Source: Sulfurimonas sp. (GTDB lineage Bacteria; Campylobacterota; Campylobacteria; Campylobacterales; Sulfurimonadaceae). From it: a DNA stretch of 62,131 bases. Below, one piece after another: positions 47,087 to 58,367 of this stretch; position 1 is the first letter of the stretch; each line of letters opens with the position of its first letter. The stretch covers positions 1 to 62,131 of the forward strand of contig JAUZRZ010000077.1 in the NCBI GenBank assembly GCA_030949945.1, in the 5' to 3' direction. Both the position numbers and the translations under genes were made by a program. The notes beneath the pieces were generated by a model. It had not been told where the DNA came from, did no database searches, and saw nothing but the letters and a program-made list of their open reading frames with translations.

Positions 47087-49672
47087 CTATACAGGTTTAA
47101 CTGTAATACCATATTTGTCTTCAGCTATACTACGTGGTTCAAGTGCATAGTTCTTGATTTCGTTAAAGTTAAGATATTTATATATCTTATCTTCTTTACC
47201 AGCAATTTTAGCAGGTACAAAGTCCATATACTCTTTGACTGTAGGTATTTGACCAAGTTTAGCACATAGTGCTGCAAGTTCTGCAGAACCTAAAAACACT
47301 TGTGTACCTTTACCTAAACGGTTGTTAAAGTTACGAGTTGATGTTGAAAATACTGTTGAGTTAGGACGAGCAGATGCTTGGTTACCCATACATAAAGAAC
47401 AACCTGGAACTTCTGTAGTTGCTTCGATCTCTTTATAAACATCATAGTAACCTTCATTGATTAGTTGTTGCTCATCCATTTTTGTTGGTGGAACAATCCA
47501 GAACTTCTCTACATTATGTTTACCTTCACCTCTCATGATTTCACCAGCAGCACGGTAATGACCAACATTTGTCATACATGAACCTAAAAATACTTCATCA
47601 AGTTTAGTACCAGCAACTTCAGATAATAATTTAACATTATCTGGATCATTTGGACATGCAAGAATTGGTTCAGTAATTTCATTTAAATTTATATCGATTA
47701 CAGCTGCATATTCTGCATCAGCATCTGGTTTCATAAGTGTTGGATTAGCTAACCAATCCTTCATTTTACCAATACGACGTTTAAGAGTAGTAGCATCTTC
47801 ATAACCATCTTCAACCATAGCTTCAAGGAGTGTTACATTTGATTTTAAATACTCAATTACCGGCTCATTATTTAAAAGAACTGTACATGCAGCAGCAGAA
47901 CGCTCAGCAGATGCATCAGAAAGCTCAAATGCTTGTTCAGCTTTAAGATTAGGTAAACCTTCGATTTCTAAGATTCTACCAGCAAATACATTTATTTTTC
48001 CCTCTTTAGGAACAGTAAGAAGCCCTTTTTGAATAGCAACATAAGGAATAGCATTTACAAGGTCACGTAATGTAATCCCTGGTTGCATTTCACCTGAGAA
48101 ACGTACAAGTACAGACTCTGGCATACTTAAAGGCATAGCACCTGTAACTCCAGCAAACGCAACAGCACCACTTCCTGCAGGAAACGAGATACCAATTGGA
48201 AAACGAGTATGTGAATCTGCACCAGTACCAACAGTATCTGGAAGAACCATACGATTTAACCAAGAGTGAATAATTCCATCACCAGGACGAAGAGCAACAC
48301 CAGAACGATTAGAAATAAACTCAGGTAAGTTAGCATGCATCTCAGCATCACTTGGTTTTGGATAAGCTGCTGTATGACAGAAAGTTTGAAGTACGAGGTC
48401 AGCATTAAAACCTAATGCTGCAAGTTCTTTAATCTCATCACGAGTCATAGGACCAGTTGTATCTTGAGAACCAACAGTACTCATCTCTGGCTCTACATAC
48501 ATACCTGGACGAACACCATCAAGACCAGAAGCTTTACCAACCATTTTTTGAGCAAGAGTATAACCCTTACCTGTATCAGCAGGTTGCTCAGCTGTTAAGA
48601 ATATATCAGAAGGGTCAAGTCCTAAAACTGAACGAGCCTTAGACGTAAGTCCACGACCAACAATAAGTGGAACACGACCACCCGCTTGTACTTCATCAGT
48701 GATAGTATTAGGGTTTAGTTTAAATGTAGCAACTACTTTGCCGTCTATGATTGCTTCACCTTTGTATGGTAAAAGTGTTAAAACATCACCAGTCTCCATT
48801 CCAGAAACATCAAGTTCAATAGGAAGTGCACCTGAATCTTCACAAGTTGCAAAGAAAATCGGAGCAATAGTATTACCAAGAACAACACCACCAGTACGCT
48901 TGTTTGGAACACCTGGAATATCTACACCCATATGCCATTGAACAGAGTTAACACCTGATTTACGAGAAGAACCAGTACCAACAACATCACCAACATAAGC
49001 GATTGGGTGACCTTTCTTTTTAAGCTCTTTAAGAGTATCAAGAGGATTGTCCATTCTGTTAATTAAAAATGAATTTGCATGTAAAGGGATATCTGAACGA
49101 GTAAATGCTTCAGATGCTGGAGATAAATCATCAGTATTTGTTTCACCTGGAACTTTATATACAGTTACAGTAATCTCTTCAGCAATTGCAGGTTTAGATG
49201 TAAACCACTCTGCATTTGCCCATGAAGTCATAACCTTAGTAGCAGCCTTATTCCCTTCATTATGAAGTTTTTCAACATCATTAAATGCATCATAAACTAA
49301 AAGAGTTTTACTTAAAGCTTCTACAGCAGCATCAACTACTTCTTGATTTGATGAAGAGAGAGCATTGATTAAAGGAAGAACATTAAATCCACCCAACATC
49401 ATACCTAACATTTCCACTGCTCTTTTAGGTGATATTGAATCAACAGTAACATTTCCAGCTACGATTTCATTTAAAAATGCTGCTTTAACTTGTGCTGCAT
49501 CATCAACACCAGGTGCTACACGATTTGTTAGTAGGTCTAATAACTCATCTGTAGACTCAGTTTTAATAAGTTCGATAAGCTCTGCTGTTTGTGAAGCACT
49601 AAGTGCTAACGGTGGTACACCAAGTGCTTCGCGTTCTGATACATGTGCTTTATAATCTTCAATAAATGCCAT
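47087..49672 (-). CDS. acnB: Bifunctional aconitate hydratase 2 / 2-methylisocitrate dehydratase
   Basis: AcnB interconverts citrate and isocitrate with a 4Fe-4S cluster. The N-terminal HEAT-like domain ([20 protein letters not shown]) that defines AcnB precedes the swivel domain ([35 protein letters not shown]). The cluster ligands lie in FCHTAAYP and in [35 protein letters not shown] is also present. The 861 residues are intact. It is monocistronic, with a terminator after it and a TATAAT before it, and complements icd, fumC, mdh and sucCD elsewhere in the window. Confidence 0.95.
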   Translation of the reverse strand: MAFIEDYKAHVSEREALGVPPLALSASQTAELIELIKTESTDELLDLLTNRVAPGVDDAAQVKAAFLNEIVAGNVTVDSISPKRAVEMLGMMLGGFNVLPLINALSSSNQEVVDAAVEALSKTLLVYDAFNDVEKLHNEGNKAATKVMTSWANAEWFTSKPAIAEEITVTVYKVPGETNTDDLSPASEAFTRSDIPLHANSFLINRMDNPLDTLKELKKKGHPIAYVGDVVGTGSSRKSGVNSVQWHMGVDIPGVPNKRTGGVVLGNTIAPIFFATCEDSGALPIELDVSGMETGDVLTLLPYKGEAIIDGKVVATFKLNPNTITDEVQAGGRVPLIVGRGLTSKARSVLGLDPSDIFLTAEQPADTGKGYTLAQKMVGKASGLDGVRPGMYVEPEMSTVGSQDTTGPMTRDEIKELAALGFNADLVLQTFCHTAAYPKPSDAEMHANLPEFISNRSGVALRPGDGIIHSWLNRMVLPDTVGTGADSHTRFPIGISFPAGSGAVAFAGVTGAMPLSMPESVLVRFSGEMQPGITLRDLVNAIPYVAIQKGLLTVPKEGKINVFAGRILEIEGLPNLKAEQAFELSDASAERSAAACTVLLNNEPVIEYLKSNVTLLEAMVEDGYEDATTLKRRIGKMKDWLANPTLMKPDADAEYAAVIDINLNEITEPILACPNDPDNVKLLSEVAGTKLDEVFLGSCMTNVGHYRAAGEIMRGEGKHNVEKFWIVPPTKMDEQQLINEGYYDVYKEIEATTEVPGCSLCMGNQASARPNSTVFSTSTRNFNNRLGKGTQVFLGSAELAALCAKLGQIPTVKEYMDFVPAKIAGKEDKIYKYLNFNEIKNYALEPRSIAEDKYGITVKPV

Positions 49673-49701
49673 AATTATTCCTATGTAAGTAATTTTGAAA
49701 G

Positions 49702-49707
49702 ATTATA
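49702..49707 (-). promoter_or_regulatory. Candidate -10 box of acnB
   Basis: TATAAT on the - strand lies about 30 bp before the acnB ATG. Further upstream is an imperfect palindrome built on AGTGTTAC/GTAAACACT (about 49733-49753), a possible regulator site. No clear -35 box. Confidence 0.45.
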
Positions 49708-49801
49708 TCTAAAGATAGGTAATTAATTTAAAAGTGTTACGAATGTAAACACTAATATTTTAACTTATTGTAAGAATGTGACTTTATGTAACACTAAGAA
49801 C

Positions 49802-50193
49802 TTAAAGGCTTCTCCTTTTTAACTCTTCATTTAAAATATTTTTTTGAGCACCAGAATAATTCTCTTTTAGCCATAATAAATAAGAATCAGGTAGTTCAGC
49901 ATAGAGCATACCTTTATACTGACCAAAACTTACTCGTGGTTTTATCTGTCTAATGAGAGGCCTATCTATGCAGGATGCTTCTAGGCTACTTAGCTTGAGA
50001 ATTTTTACAAACTCTTCAAACTCTATCTTTTTTGAATGACAAAAGAGTAAGTATTAAAATCAAACAATCCCTTTCGAGTAGAAACAAACTCTTGTATATT
50101 TTGAATCTGTGTAACACTCAGAGATTCTAAATTTTTAACAAGAACCTTAAAAGAAGTTTTATAAGCAGTAAATACAAAAAAAGGTTTACTCAC
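49802..50193 (-). CDS. DUF3820-like small protein after ftsK (frameshifted)
   Basis: A GTG at 50193, overlapping the ftsK stop, starts MSKPFFVFTAYKTSFKVLVK and runs to VIQKR. A one-base shift near 50035 continues it as KKIEFEEFVKILKLSSLEAS and FGQYKGMLYAELPDSYLLWL to TAA at 49802-49804, about 130 residues. The FGxYKGxxxxxLPxxYLxWL pattern is that of DUF3820. Its role is unknown. It is coupled to ftsK, and the single A-run indel is likely an error. Confidence 0.6.
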
Positions 50194-52374
50194 TATAGTA
50201 TCTCTCTAATACCTTTGGTATTTGGAGAAGAGAGGACTCCTTCGCGTTCAAGTTGTTCTATGACACGTGCAGAACGGTTATAGCCTATTTGAAGTTTTCT
50301 TTGTAGGTAAGATATAGATGTTTTTCTATCATTTAAAACAACATTTTTAGCATCTTCATATAGCTCATCAAGCTCTTCATATGTATCACTAGAAGATGAA
50401 CTATTTGACTCACTCTCTTCTACTAAAAAGCTTTTATCGTAGTTTGGTTCTCGTTGTGCTTTTATAAACTCTACTATTTTTTCTATCTCCTCTTCTGTCG
50501 CCCACGGAGCATGCAGGCGCACTAATCCAGTTGAGCCAGGAGGAGTAAAAAGCATATCACCTCGCCCGAGTAGTGATTCTGCACCCATTTGATCTAAAAT
50601 GATTTTACTATCTATCTTCTGCCCTACTCTATAAGAAACACGAGATGGAAGGTTTGCTTTTATGAGTCCAGTAACTACATCTACAGAAGGTCTCTGCGTT
50701 GCTACAATAAGGTGAATACCACATGCACGAGATTTTTGAGCAAGTCTTGCTATGGAGTGCTCGACATCTTTACCACTAGTCATCATTAAGTCAGCCAACT
50801 CATCTATAATAACAACTATATATGGAAAATGTTCCCCACCCTCTTTTTTTATTTTTTCATTGTAGTTTTCAATGTTTTTAGTTCTTGATTCTGCCATAAG
50901 TTCATAACGGCGTTCCATCTCGTTAACCATATTGTTAAGTGCTGCTATGGCTTGTTTTGGTTTTGTTATAACTGGTGTCAAACAGATGCGGAATGTCATT
51001 GTAAACGGAAAACTCAAGCATTTTCGGGTCTATCATAAGTAAACGCAGCTGATCTGGAGAATTTTTGTACAAAAGTGAAAGTATCATAGCATTTATACCA
51101 ACACTTTTACCACTCCCTGTTGTCCCTGCTATAAGAAGGTGAGGGAGTTTTTTAAGGTCTGTGATAAAAGGTCTTCCAACTATATCTTTTCCTAATGCAA
51201 TCGTAAGTGGCGAAGAGGAATCAATAAACAGCTTATCATCTAAAACCTCTCGGAGATATATAGTCTCTACACTCTCATTTGGTATCTCAATACCAACAAC
51301 ATCTTTACCAGGAATAGGTGCTTGAATACGAATGGTTTCTGCGGATAGTGCCATGGCTAAGTCATCTTGAAGATTTAAAATTTTACTTACCTTTACATTT
51401 GCTGCAGGTTTAAACTCAAAAGTAGAAACAACAGGACCAGCATACGTGCGAACTACATCACCATCTATTTTAAAATGTGCTAATTTTTCTATTAGAAAAC
51501 GGATTTTATCATCTAGTTCACTCTCATCAATACTTTTTGTAGATTTTTTTGGTTTTTGTAAAAAATTAACAGATGGTAGTTTGAAATTTTTAGGTTTATC
51601 AACCTTTCCTTTTTCTATAGAAGCTAAAAGTTTTGTATTCTCTTCTAGTTCTTCAACAACTATCGTATTTTTATGTTCTTTAACTTCTTTGGCTAAATCT
51701 AAAATAGTAGAAGGTTTTTTCTCTTGTATTTCAAGCTCTTTTGGTGTTTGAATATCTTGAGCATCACCACTCTTTTTTCTTAAGTATGATGGTGTTTGCA
51801 CATCTAAATCATTTTCATGTTCATCATAAACAGTTGTATTTTCGATAATTTCAGGAGTAGTTTCTTCTTCAATAATAACTTCTTCTTTTTCTTTTTCTTG
51901 ATAAACCACTTTTGAGTTTTTTCTTCCAAGAAATTTATATAAAATATTTACAATTTCTGATGTGTTCTTTTCTAATATAATAACTATACCTATTAAAGTG
52001 ATAATAAACCAAAATACCCATAAACCAAAAACACCAATATAAGGACTCAAAAAATCAGAAAAATCTGCCCCAAACTTTCCTCTCAATTCATTTTGAACAA
52101 GCAGTGCCTGTCCTAATAAAAATGAAAACAAGATTAGAAAAGATGCTGTAGCTAATTCTGCTGAGCGAAAGTTCAGTAGTGGTTTTTGATACAAAAAATA
52201 CAGAGGAACAATCAATACAAAAAGATAAATATAAGAAATATATCCAAAATAAAGATGATTATATGAAGAAAATGTTGCTCCATAACTACCCATTAAAGCA
52301 CTACTACCAAAAATAGTTGCAAAACCGAGGTAAACTAACACACCAAAAACTATAATAAAAAGAGTATCTTTCAA
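50193..52374 (-). CDS. ftsK: DNA translocase FtsK (frameshifted)
   Basis: FtsK pumps DNA at the septum and activates chromosome dimer resolution. Four N-terminal membrane segments (TLFIIVFGVLVYLGFATIFG and following) precede a charged linker and the motor. Walker A is IAGTTGSGKSVGINAMILSL, and Walker B is VVIIDELADLMMTSGKDVEH. VATQRPSVDVVTGLIKANLP and a C-terminal winged-helix gamma domain (SYLQRKLQIGYNRSARVIEQ) follow. The frame breaks near 50990. Both frames overlap and splice cleanly at NDIPHL-LTPVITKPKQAIAAL. Total about 727 residues. Confidence 0.92.
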
Positions 52375-52467
52375 GCTAATAAATCCATAAATTTAATTTA
52401 TAGGAAGTATAGCTAAAAATGTTCCATAACTAATTTATTTGGCATTTTGCAATTAAAATTTTATAAA

Positions 52468-54577
52468 TTAGAGGTAATTTAGTAAACTCAGTTGAGAAAC
52501 CTTTCCAACAGTTGAGAGCATTGCTTGATAGTTTAATGTTAACTGTGAAAGTCTTAAAGAGGATTCTGCCAAATCAGTATCTATAACAGATGAACGCAGA
52601 CTCATTGTACTTATTTCTAATATTCCAACTCGTTCTAAGGAGTTACTTAGTGCATTAGATTGTGCACCTATAACTGACTGTGTTCTAAAGGTATGATCTT
52701 GCAGGTCATCCATCATTACTAGAGCATTCTGGATTCCTACATTTCGTTTATCAACGGCGTTTGAATCTGGATTATTACTATAGCTTTGAACTGCTTGTAT
52801 TATTTCATTAATTGTCTTAAAAAAGTCTGTTTTTGGATCTCTTATAGTTAAAGAATTATTTGCATTAAATGTCATCACAGATGCATCAGCACCAACACTA
52901 AAGTCATCGCTATTAGCATCATAAAGTGCCATTGTTGCTTGTGTTACTGGAGAGTTTATATCTTTAAATGATATTTTACCATCTTGTGTTAAAAAAGTAT
53001 TTCCCAAAAACTGAGAATCTGCAATTGCTTGATCGTATTCTATCTCCGTGCCAGGAGACCCTGCTGGTAATGTATCTGTAACAATCATATTCATAACATC
53101 CATTAACTGCTGATAGCTAACTTTATCTGCATCAGTATTTACTCGAGGTGAGTCCATATTGTAAAGGTTATATGTTGTGTCTTGAACACCATCAAAGTTT
53201 GTATCAAGAGAGAAGGTAGATCCTGCAGTGTCAAGATTTATAACTGCATTATAATTATTTCCATTAATATCAACACCTACAAATTTTAAACGTGTTCCAT
53301 CGAGTGTACCTGCTGTGCCTTGTGATAGGTCAGCCACCTCTGAGAGTTTAGTACTACTCTTAGCAAAAGCATTATCTATTTGAACAATCTGTGGCACACT
53401 AGATGTAAGAGTTGAGCCAGATTTTGAAAACTCTGCTCTGTCATAAACTAGCCCCTCAGTAACTGCTGCAGCATCTCCAAGCACTCCACCACCAGCACTA
53501 GATGTTAATCCAGATTTAGTAAATTCTACTAAAAAAAGTCCTGGAGCTGTTAATGCAGTCGTAAAATCTGTTTCTCCCCCATCAAGCAAATCAATATCTG
53601 TTACATCAGCAGCCGTACCACCAGAAAGGTCTGTAGCACCAACTAAAGAGAAATCAAGTTTACTAGAACCTTTTAATTTATCTTCAATAACTATTTGTCC
53701 TGTACTAGTCAAACTAACATTTACTACTTCCACAGTCCCTGTATTACCATATGCTGTAGCAATTTTTGCTAATAAATCATCAATAGTGTCCGCATCTTTC
53801 ATAGTGATTTTTTCTTTAAAGGCTGTACCATCACTTTGTGTACCTCTGAGATAAAAAAAATGTTTATTTGTTGCGTCTACTATATTGTCTGTATCACCCA
53901 TAAGGTTACGTATGGTGCTGCTACCAGTCAAGGGATCAGAATCTTGTGGAGTAGCTTGCAGAGTTGGATTATTTTGTAATAAATTACCATTGACAACATT
54001 ACTCGTTATAGTTCTTTGAACCTCTGTTTCTTCACCTAAAAAAAGTTCTGCTCCTGTCATATTGTATTTTTGTTGATTATTTGAGCCTAAAAATGCATTT
54101 AAAGCAATATCATTTCCCTGATAAGTACCATCATCAGCAATAGGCTTAACATCAACAGCTGAACCAGAAAAAAGAAACTGACCATTTATAGAAGTATTTG
54201 CTAAAGACTTTAGGTTTTCTTCAATACCTTTTAATTCAGCGACAATCGCCTCTCTTGATGTATTATCATTGGTGTCATTGGCAGCTTGAACTAATAATGT
54301 CCGCATTCTATTCATGCTGTCGGTAAACTCGTTCATAATCACATCTGTTTGATTTGAGATTTTATACCCACTCTCTGTACTTTTTTTCTACTTGTCCTAT
54401 CGTAGAGAGTTCATTATCAAGACGCATAGTTTCAGTAAAAGTTCTTACATCATCACTTGCATACTGTATTTTCAAGCCAGATGCTATTTGCTTATTGACA
54501 TCAAAGAGCTGTTTATTAAGTCTTGAGTTACTTGTTGAAAAAATGTTATCATAATACATACTCTGTGTAACTCGCAT
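52468..54577 (-). CDS. flgL: Flagellar hook-associated protein 3, FlgL (frameshifted)
   Basis: FlgL joins hook and filament. The N-terminus has the flagellin-like MRVTQSMYYDNIFSTSNSRL and QIASGLKIQYASDDV. The C-terminus has the matching helix IDTDLAESSLRLSQLTLNYQ and AMLSTVGKVSQLSLLNYL. Between them is a large variable insert of about 450 residues, as in other Campylobacterota FlgL. A break near 54350 follows KKYRE. Removing or adding one base in AAAAAAAGTAC restores KKSTESGYKISNQTDVIMNE. The joined length is about 703. No other hook genes adjoin except flgA across tRNA-Leu. Confidence 0.88.
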
Positions 54578-54698
54578 GATGTACCCCTTAAAATTATTTG
54601 TTAAAACCTAGCAATTAAAGTTCCATACCTGCATATCGACATAATGTTATTTACTTTTAAGTAATATCTGACTATTATTTCGACTCCAAGAGTTATCT

Positions 54699-54782
54699 GC
54701 CGAAGTGATGGAATGGTATACATAGCGGATTCAAAATCCGCCGCCTCACGGCTTGTGGGTTCAAATCCCATCTTCGGTACCA
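54699..54782 (+). tRNA. tRNA-Leu (CAA)
   Basis: A class II tRNA with a variable arm. Acceptor GCCGAAG pairs with CTTCGGT, CCA is encoded, the anticodon stem GCGGA/TCCGC encloses TTCAAAA with anticodon CAA, the variable arm is near GCCTCACGGC, and the T arm GTGGG/CCCAT encloses TTCAAAT. It lies 36 bp before flgA. Confidence 0.95.
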
Positions 54783-54817
54783 CCTTAAACTCAATTATCT
54801 ACGATATAATACACATT

Positions 54818-55687
54818 ATGAAACTACTATTTATTTTATTTTTTACTCTTTTTATAAACTTATATGCAAATACCCAACTCAAAAGTAACTATGTAGTAGA
54901 AAAAAGCTATGTTTTAGTATCTGATATTTTACCTAATTCAAATTCAGAATATAAACTTTTTGATATAAATAGAAATAGACATTCACTAAGAGTAAAAACA
55001 AAAAATTTACTACACAAACTTAATCTACTTGGCTATAAAAACATATCTTCTAAACATAACTACACACAGTTCACACAAAAAAGTCCTATTAATACTGAAA
55101 AACTAGAACTATACCTTCGAGAAATTTATGAAAAAAATTATAAAGACATCACTATACTTAATATATCTATCTCTCCTCGTTCCTATCTAAGTAAAATGCC
55201 TCCAGAGTATGAGATAAGTCTGCATCCAAAAGCTCACTTATCAAACAAAGGTATCATTGAAATTAAAACAGATGATAATAAAAAAATATTTTTTAACTAT
55301 CATATAAAAGCAAAGCTAAGTGTCATAATAGCAAGAGAAACTATGCAAAAGGATGATGAACTCTCTTTTTTAAATGCTAAAAAAGAGAGTATAATGCTAA
55401 AAAAGTTTAGGTCACAACCACTTCAAGAGATTAAAAAGTCTAAATTTCAAGTAAAATATAGAGTAAAAAAAGGCTCTATTATAACTACTCGAGATGTTAC
55501 AGGTCTTTTTTTAGTAAGAAGAGGTGCAACTGTAAATGTAGTGGTTAAAGACTCAAATATTTTCATATCATTTACAGCTAAAGCAAAACAAAATGGAAGA
55601 GTTGGTGAGAGTATTAAAGTTGTAAACTCTCAAGGTAAAATACTAAAAGTAGTTGTAACTGCTAAAAATAGTGCGGAGATAAAATAG
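54818..55687 (+). CDS. flgA: Flagellar P-ring assembly chaperone FlgA
   Basis: FlgA is a periplasmic chaperone for P-ring (FlgI) assembly. ATG 54818 opens a signal peptide, MKLLFILFFTLFINLYA. An upstream in-frame start would cross tRNA-Leu and is rejected. The C-terminal SAF-like domain reads KLSVIIARETMQKDDELSFL, VKYRVKKGSIITTRDVTGLF and ending VVNSQGKILKVVVTAKNSAE, as in FlgA. Length 289. The next gene, ubiX, begins directly at its stop. Confidence 0.85.
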   Translation: MKLLFILFFTLFINLYANTQLKSNYVVEKSYVLVSDILPNSNSEYKLFDINRNRHSLRVKTKNLLHKLNLLGYKNISSKHNYTQFTQKSPINTEKLELYLREIYEKNYKDITILNISISPRSYLSKMPPEYEISLHPKAHLSNKGIIEIKTDDNKKIFFNYHIKAKLSVIIARETMQKDDELSFLNAKKESIMLKKFRSQPLQEIKKSKFQVKYRVKKGSIITTRDVTGLFLVRRGATVNVVVKDSNIFISFTAKAKQNGRVGESIKVVNSQGKILKVVVTAKNSAEIK

Positions 55688-56209
55688 GTGAAAATTGTTG
55701 TAGCTACAAGCGGAGCAAGTGGAGTAAACTTGGGTTTAAAACTATTAAAACTACTCCCAGAAGAAGTGCAAAAACACTTTATAATGTCTAGTAATTCCAA
55801 AACTGTTCTAAGTAAAGAACTAGGTGAGGTAACAGTTCATGAAAACAGTGACATCGGTGCGAGTATAGCTTCAGGTTCATTTGGTGTGGATGCTATGATT
55901 ATTGCACCTTGTTCTATGAATACTTTAGCAAAAATTGCTTGTGGTATCTCTGATAACCTTGTAACAAGATGTGCTGCTGTTATGATAAAGGAGCAAAAAA
56001 AACTCATTCTTGCTCCACGTGAAATGCCATTTTCAGCTATAGCTTTAGAAAATATGCAAAAACTGGCGAGCTTAGGGATAATTATCGCTCCACCAGTTAT
56101 GGCATACTACTCAGAACAACAGACACTCGATGAGATGGAAAATTTTGTCATAGGCAAATGGTTTGACCTTTTAGGCATCCAAAATAATTTATATAAAAGA
56201 TGGGAATAG
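55688..56209 (+). CDS. ubiX: Flavin prenyltransferase UbiX
   Basis: UbiX makes prenylated FMN, the cofactor of the UbiD decarboxylase family, used in quinone synthesis and other decarboxylations. It starts at GTG directly after flgA. Motifs: VVATSGASGVNLGLKLLKLL, MIIAPCSMNTLAKIACGISD and LILAPREMPFSAIALENMQK. The 173 residues are slightly short but complete. It overlaps coaD only if that gene used an earlier start. Confidence 0.92.
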   Translation: MKIVVATSGASGVNLGLKLLKLLPEEVQKHFIMSSNSKTVLSKELGEVTVHENSDIGASIASGSFGVDAMIIAPCSMNTLAKIACGISDNLVTRCAAVMIKEQKKLILAPREMPFSAIALENMQKLASLGIIIAPPVMAYYSEQQTLDEMENFVIGKWFDLLGIQNNLYKRWE

Positions 56210-56211
56210 AT

Positions 56212-56709
56212 ATGAACTCTAAAAAAATAGCACTTTATCCGGGTACCTTTGACCCTATAACAAATGGTCATCTTGACATAATTAAAAGAGCCTCAAAGCT
56301 CTTTGATGAACTTGTAGTTTCTGTTGCTGCATCCGTAGATAAAAAACCGATGTTTTCACTCGCAGAACGAATAGAAATGACACTAGCAGCTGTAGAAGGT
56401 TTAGAGAATGTACGAGTAGTTGGTTTTGATAACCTTACTATTGATTTGGCACATGAGTATAATGCAGGAGTTATTATTCGAGGTCTTCGTGCTGTGAGTG
56501 ATTTTGAGTATGAACTCCAACTAGGTTACTTAAACAACTCACTTGATACAACTATAGAGACTGTATATCTTATGCCAACACTTCAAAATGCTTTTATAAG
56601 CTCTTCAATTGTCCGTAACTTACTTAAATTTAATGGAAAAACAGAGCATATACTCCCTACACCTGTCCAAAAAATCATAAGAAATATGAACTCATGTACA
56701 TTGCACTAG
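56212..56709 (+). CDS. coaD: Phosphopantetheine adenylyltransferase
   Basis: CoaD makes dephospho-CoA from 4'-phosphopantetheine and ATP. The nucleotidyl-transferase motif ALYPGTFDPITNGHLDIIKR lies at the N-terminus, followed by RGLRAVSDFEYELQLGYLNN and AFISSSIVRNLLKFNG. The ATG at 56212 gives the normal 165 residues; an upstream TTG or GTG-type start is less likely. It overlaps tmk by 16 bases. Confidence 0.94.
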   Translation: MNSKKIALYPGTFDPITNGHLDIIKRASKLFDELVVSVAASVDKKPMFSLAERIEMTLAAVEGLENVRVVGFDNLTIDLAHEYNAGVIIRGLRAVSDFEYELQLGYLNNSLDTTIETVYLMPTLQNAFISSSIVRNLLKFNGKTEHILPTPVQKIIRNMNSCTLH

Positions 56710-57272
56710 AGGGTATAGATACTGCTGGAAAAAGCACACAAATCCAAGCACTAAAAAAATCTTTTCCTGATGCTATAGTGACAAAAGAACCAGGAGCAAC
56801 AGAGATAGGTAAAGAGATAAGAGAGATGCTTTTATCCTCAAGAGTAGCAAGTAAAAGAGCTGAATTTTTACTCTTTCTAGCTGATAGAGCTGAACATATG
56901 CATCAAGTGATTGAGCCCAATATCAACAATAAAATGATTATAAGTGATAGAAGTGCTGTAAGCGGAATTGCCTATGCTCTCTCTGAGGGAAAACTTAAAA
57001 AAGAGGAGCTAGTTTCTCTAAATAATTTTGCAACTACTAGTATCTATCCAGAAAAAGTTTTTCTACTGCGTTTAACAAAAGAAGAGCTAGATTACAGACT
57101 TTCTCAAAAAGAATTAGATGGAATAGAACTTCGTGGTAGTAAGTACCTTTTAGAGATTCAAGATGCTATTATCGAAGCTGCAACTCTCCTAAACATCGAA
57201 CTTGTAGAGATAGATGCATCGCTTTCACGAGAAAAAATCACACAAAAAATATTAAACAATATCAACAATTAA
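56694..57272 (+). CDS. tmk: Thymidylate kinase
   Basis: Tmk phosphorylates dTMP to dTDP. The P-loop is ALEGIDTAGKSTQIQALKK at the start, with TKEPGATEIGKEIREMLLSS, RAEFLLFLADRAEHM and IISDRSAVSGIAYALSEGKL after it. The 192 residues are normal. The start lies within coaD. The reading frame of the next gene is the same and is separated only by the tmk stop. Confidence 0.94.
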   Translation: MYIALEGIDTAGKSTQIQALKKSFPDAIVTKEPGATEIGKEIREMLLSSRVASKRAEFLLFLADRAEHMHQVIEPNINNKMIISDRSAVSGIAYALSEGKLKKEELVSLNNFATTSIYPEKVFLLRLTKEELDYRLSQKELDGIELRGSKYLLEIQDAIIEAATLLNIELVEIDASLSREKITQKILNNINN

Positions 57273-57416
57273 GAGCCCCTTATCAACTTAATCAACAGCG
57301 ACTACATTAACAAAAAAGATAAAGAGTTAGTAGAACTTTTTATCAACTCTAATAATAATAAAAAGTATATACTAGGTATAAATAAACTTACAAAAAGTGT
57401 CAAAAAGTTTATTGAA

Positions 57417-58367
57417 GTGGATGGAATTATTGATGATTTCACGAGGGTTCAGTCTTCACGTCAAAAAGAGATCTTAAAGATAGAAGATGTTCCACTTGAT
57501 GCTATTATTTTATGGACAGCCACGGGGAGTCCACTGCAAGTAAAATGCAGACTAGATGAGATGGGTTTTAAAAACATCTCTTACCAAGCACTTTGTAAGT
57601 ATAGCTCTCTTAAGTTAGTTTTACCTCCTTTTACAAGCGACTTTGAAAATGACTTTCATAACAACTATGAAGAGTATGAAAAAACTTATGAACTACTAGC
57701 AGATAAAAAATCCAAAGAGGTTTTCACAAAAGTTATTAACTTTAAAATCTCAGGTGACTATAGTTTTATGGAAGGTTTTACAAATGACCATCAAGGACAG
57801 TATTTTGATGCAGACATTGTGCCAACTATAAAGAATATTCATTTTCTTGATGGTGGTGGATATGTGGGTGATACAGCAGAAGAGATTATCAAAAACTATC
57901 CTGATTTCTCAAAAATATGGCTTATAGAGCCGATACCTGAAAATATCCGCATAGCTAAACGCGAGCTTGGACACATTAAGAAGATAGAGTTCTTAACTTG
58001 TGGTGTCGGAAGAAAAAAAGAGACACTACATTTTAATGAAGAAAAATCTTTTTCTACTATCTATGGAAATGGAACGCAGAGTGTAGAGATAGATACTATT
58101 GACAATATTGTCAAAAAGGAAAAGGTTGATTTTATAAAGCTTGATATAGAGGGTGCAGAACAAGATGCAATAGATGGGGCTAAAGAGACTATTTTAAGAG
58201 AGCACCCTATTCTTGCTATATGTATCTATCATAAGGCTGAGGACTGGTACAGTGTTCCTAAAAAAGCTCTTAGTATCCGTAATGATTATAAAATTTACCT
58301 CCGTCACTATATGGAAGGTATTTTTGAGACTGTTATGTACTTTATTCCTACCTCAAAAGAATTTTAA
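57417..58367 (+). CDS. FkbM family methyltransferase-like protein (start uncertain)
   Basis: The C-terminal 200 residues form a SAM-dependent FkbM-type methyltransferase: FLDGGGYVGDTAEEIIKNYP, WLIEPIPENIRIAKRELG, TIDNIVKKEKVDFIKLDIEG and AEQDAIDGAKETILREHPIL. The N-terminal part is not recognised. The GTG at 57417 is the first accepted start, but the same frame is open back to the tmk stop at 57272 and reads like real protein (LINLINSDYINKKDKELVEL). The true start is therefore probably upstream and hidden by an error, or a rare codon is used. Its substrate, perhaps a glycan, is unknown. Confidence 0.7.
   Translation: MDGIIDDFTRVQSSRQKEILKIEDVPLDAIILWTATGSPLQVKCRLDEMGFKNISYQALCKYSSLKLVLPPFTSDFENDFHNNYEEYEKTYELLADKKSKEVFTKVINFKISGDYSFMEGFTNDHQGQYFDADIVPTIKNIHFLDGGGYVGDTAEEIIKNYPDFSKIWLIEPIPENIRIAKRELGHIKKIEFLTCGVGRKKETLHFNEEKSFSTIYGNGTQSVEIDTIDNIVKKEKVDFIKLDIEGAEQDAIDGAKETILREHPILAICIYHKAEDWYSVPKKALSIRNDYKIYLRHYMEGIFETVMYFIPTSKEF

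Noticed and set aside
48457..49655. Open frames opposite acnB
   Set aside because: They are antisense shadows of a strongly conserved gene with no ribosome sites or family resemblance.
54713..54817. Upstream extension of flgA to an earlier start
   Set aside because: It would translate through tRNA-Leu, and the ATG at 54818 opens a proper signal peptide.
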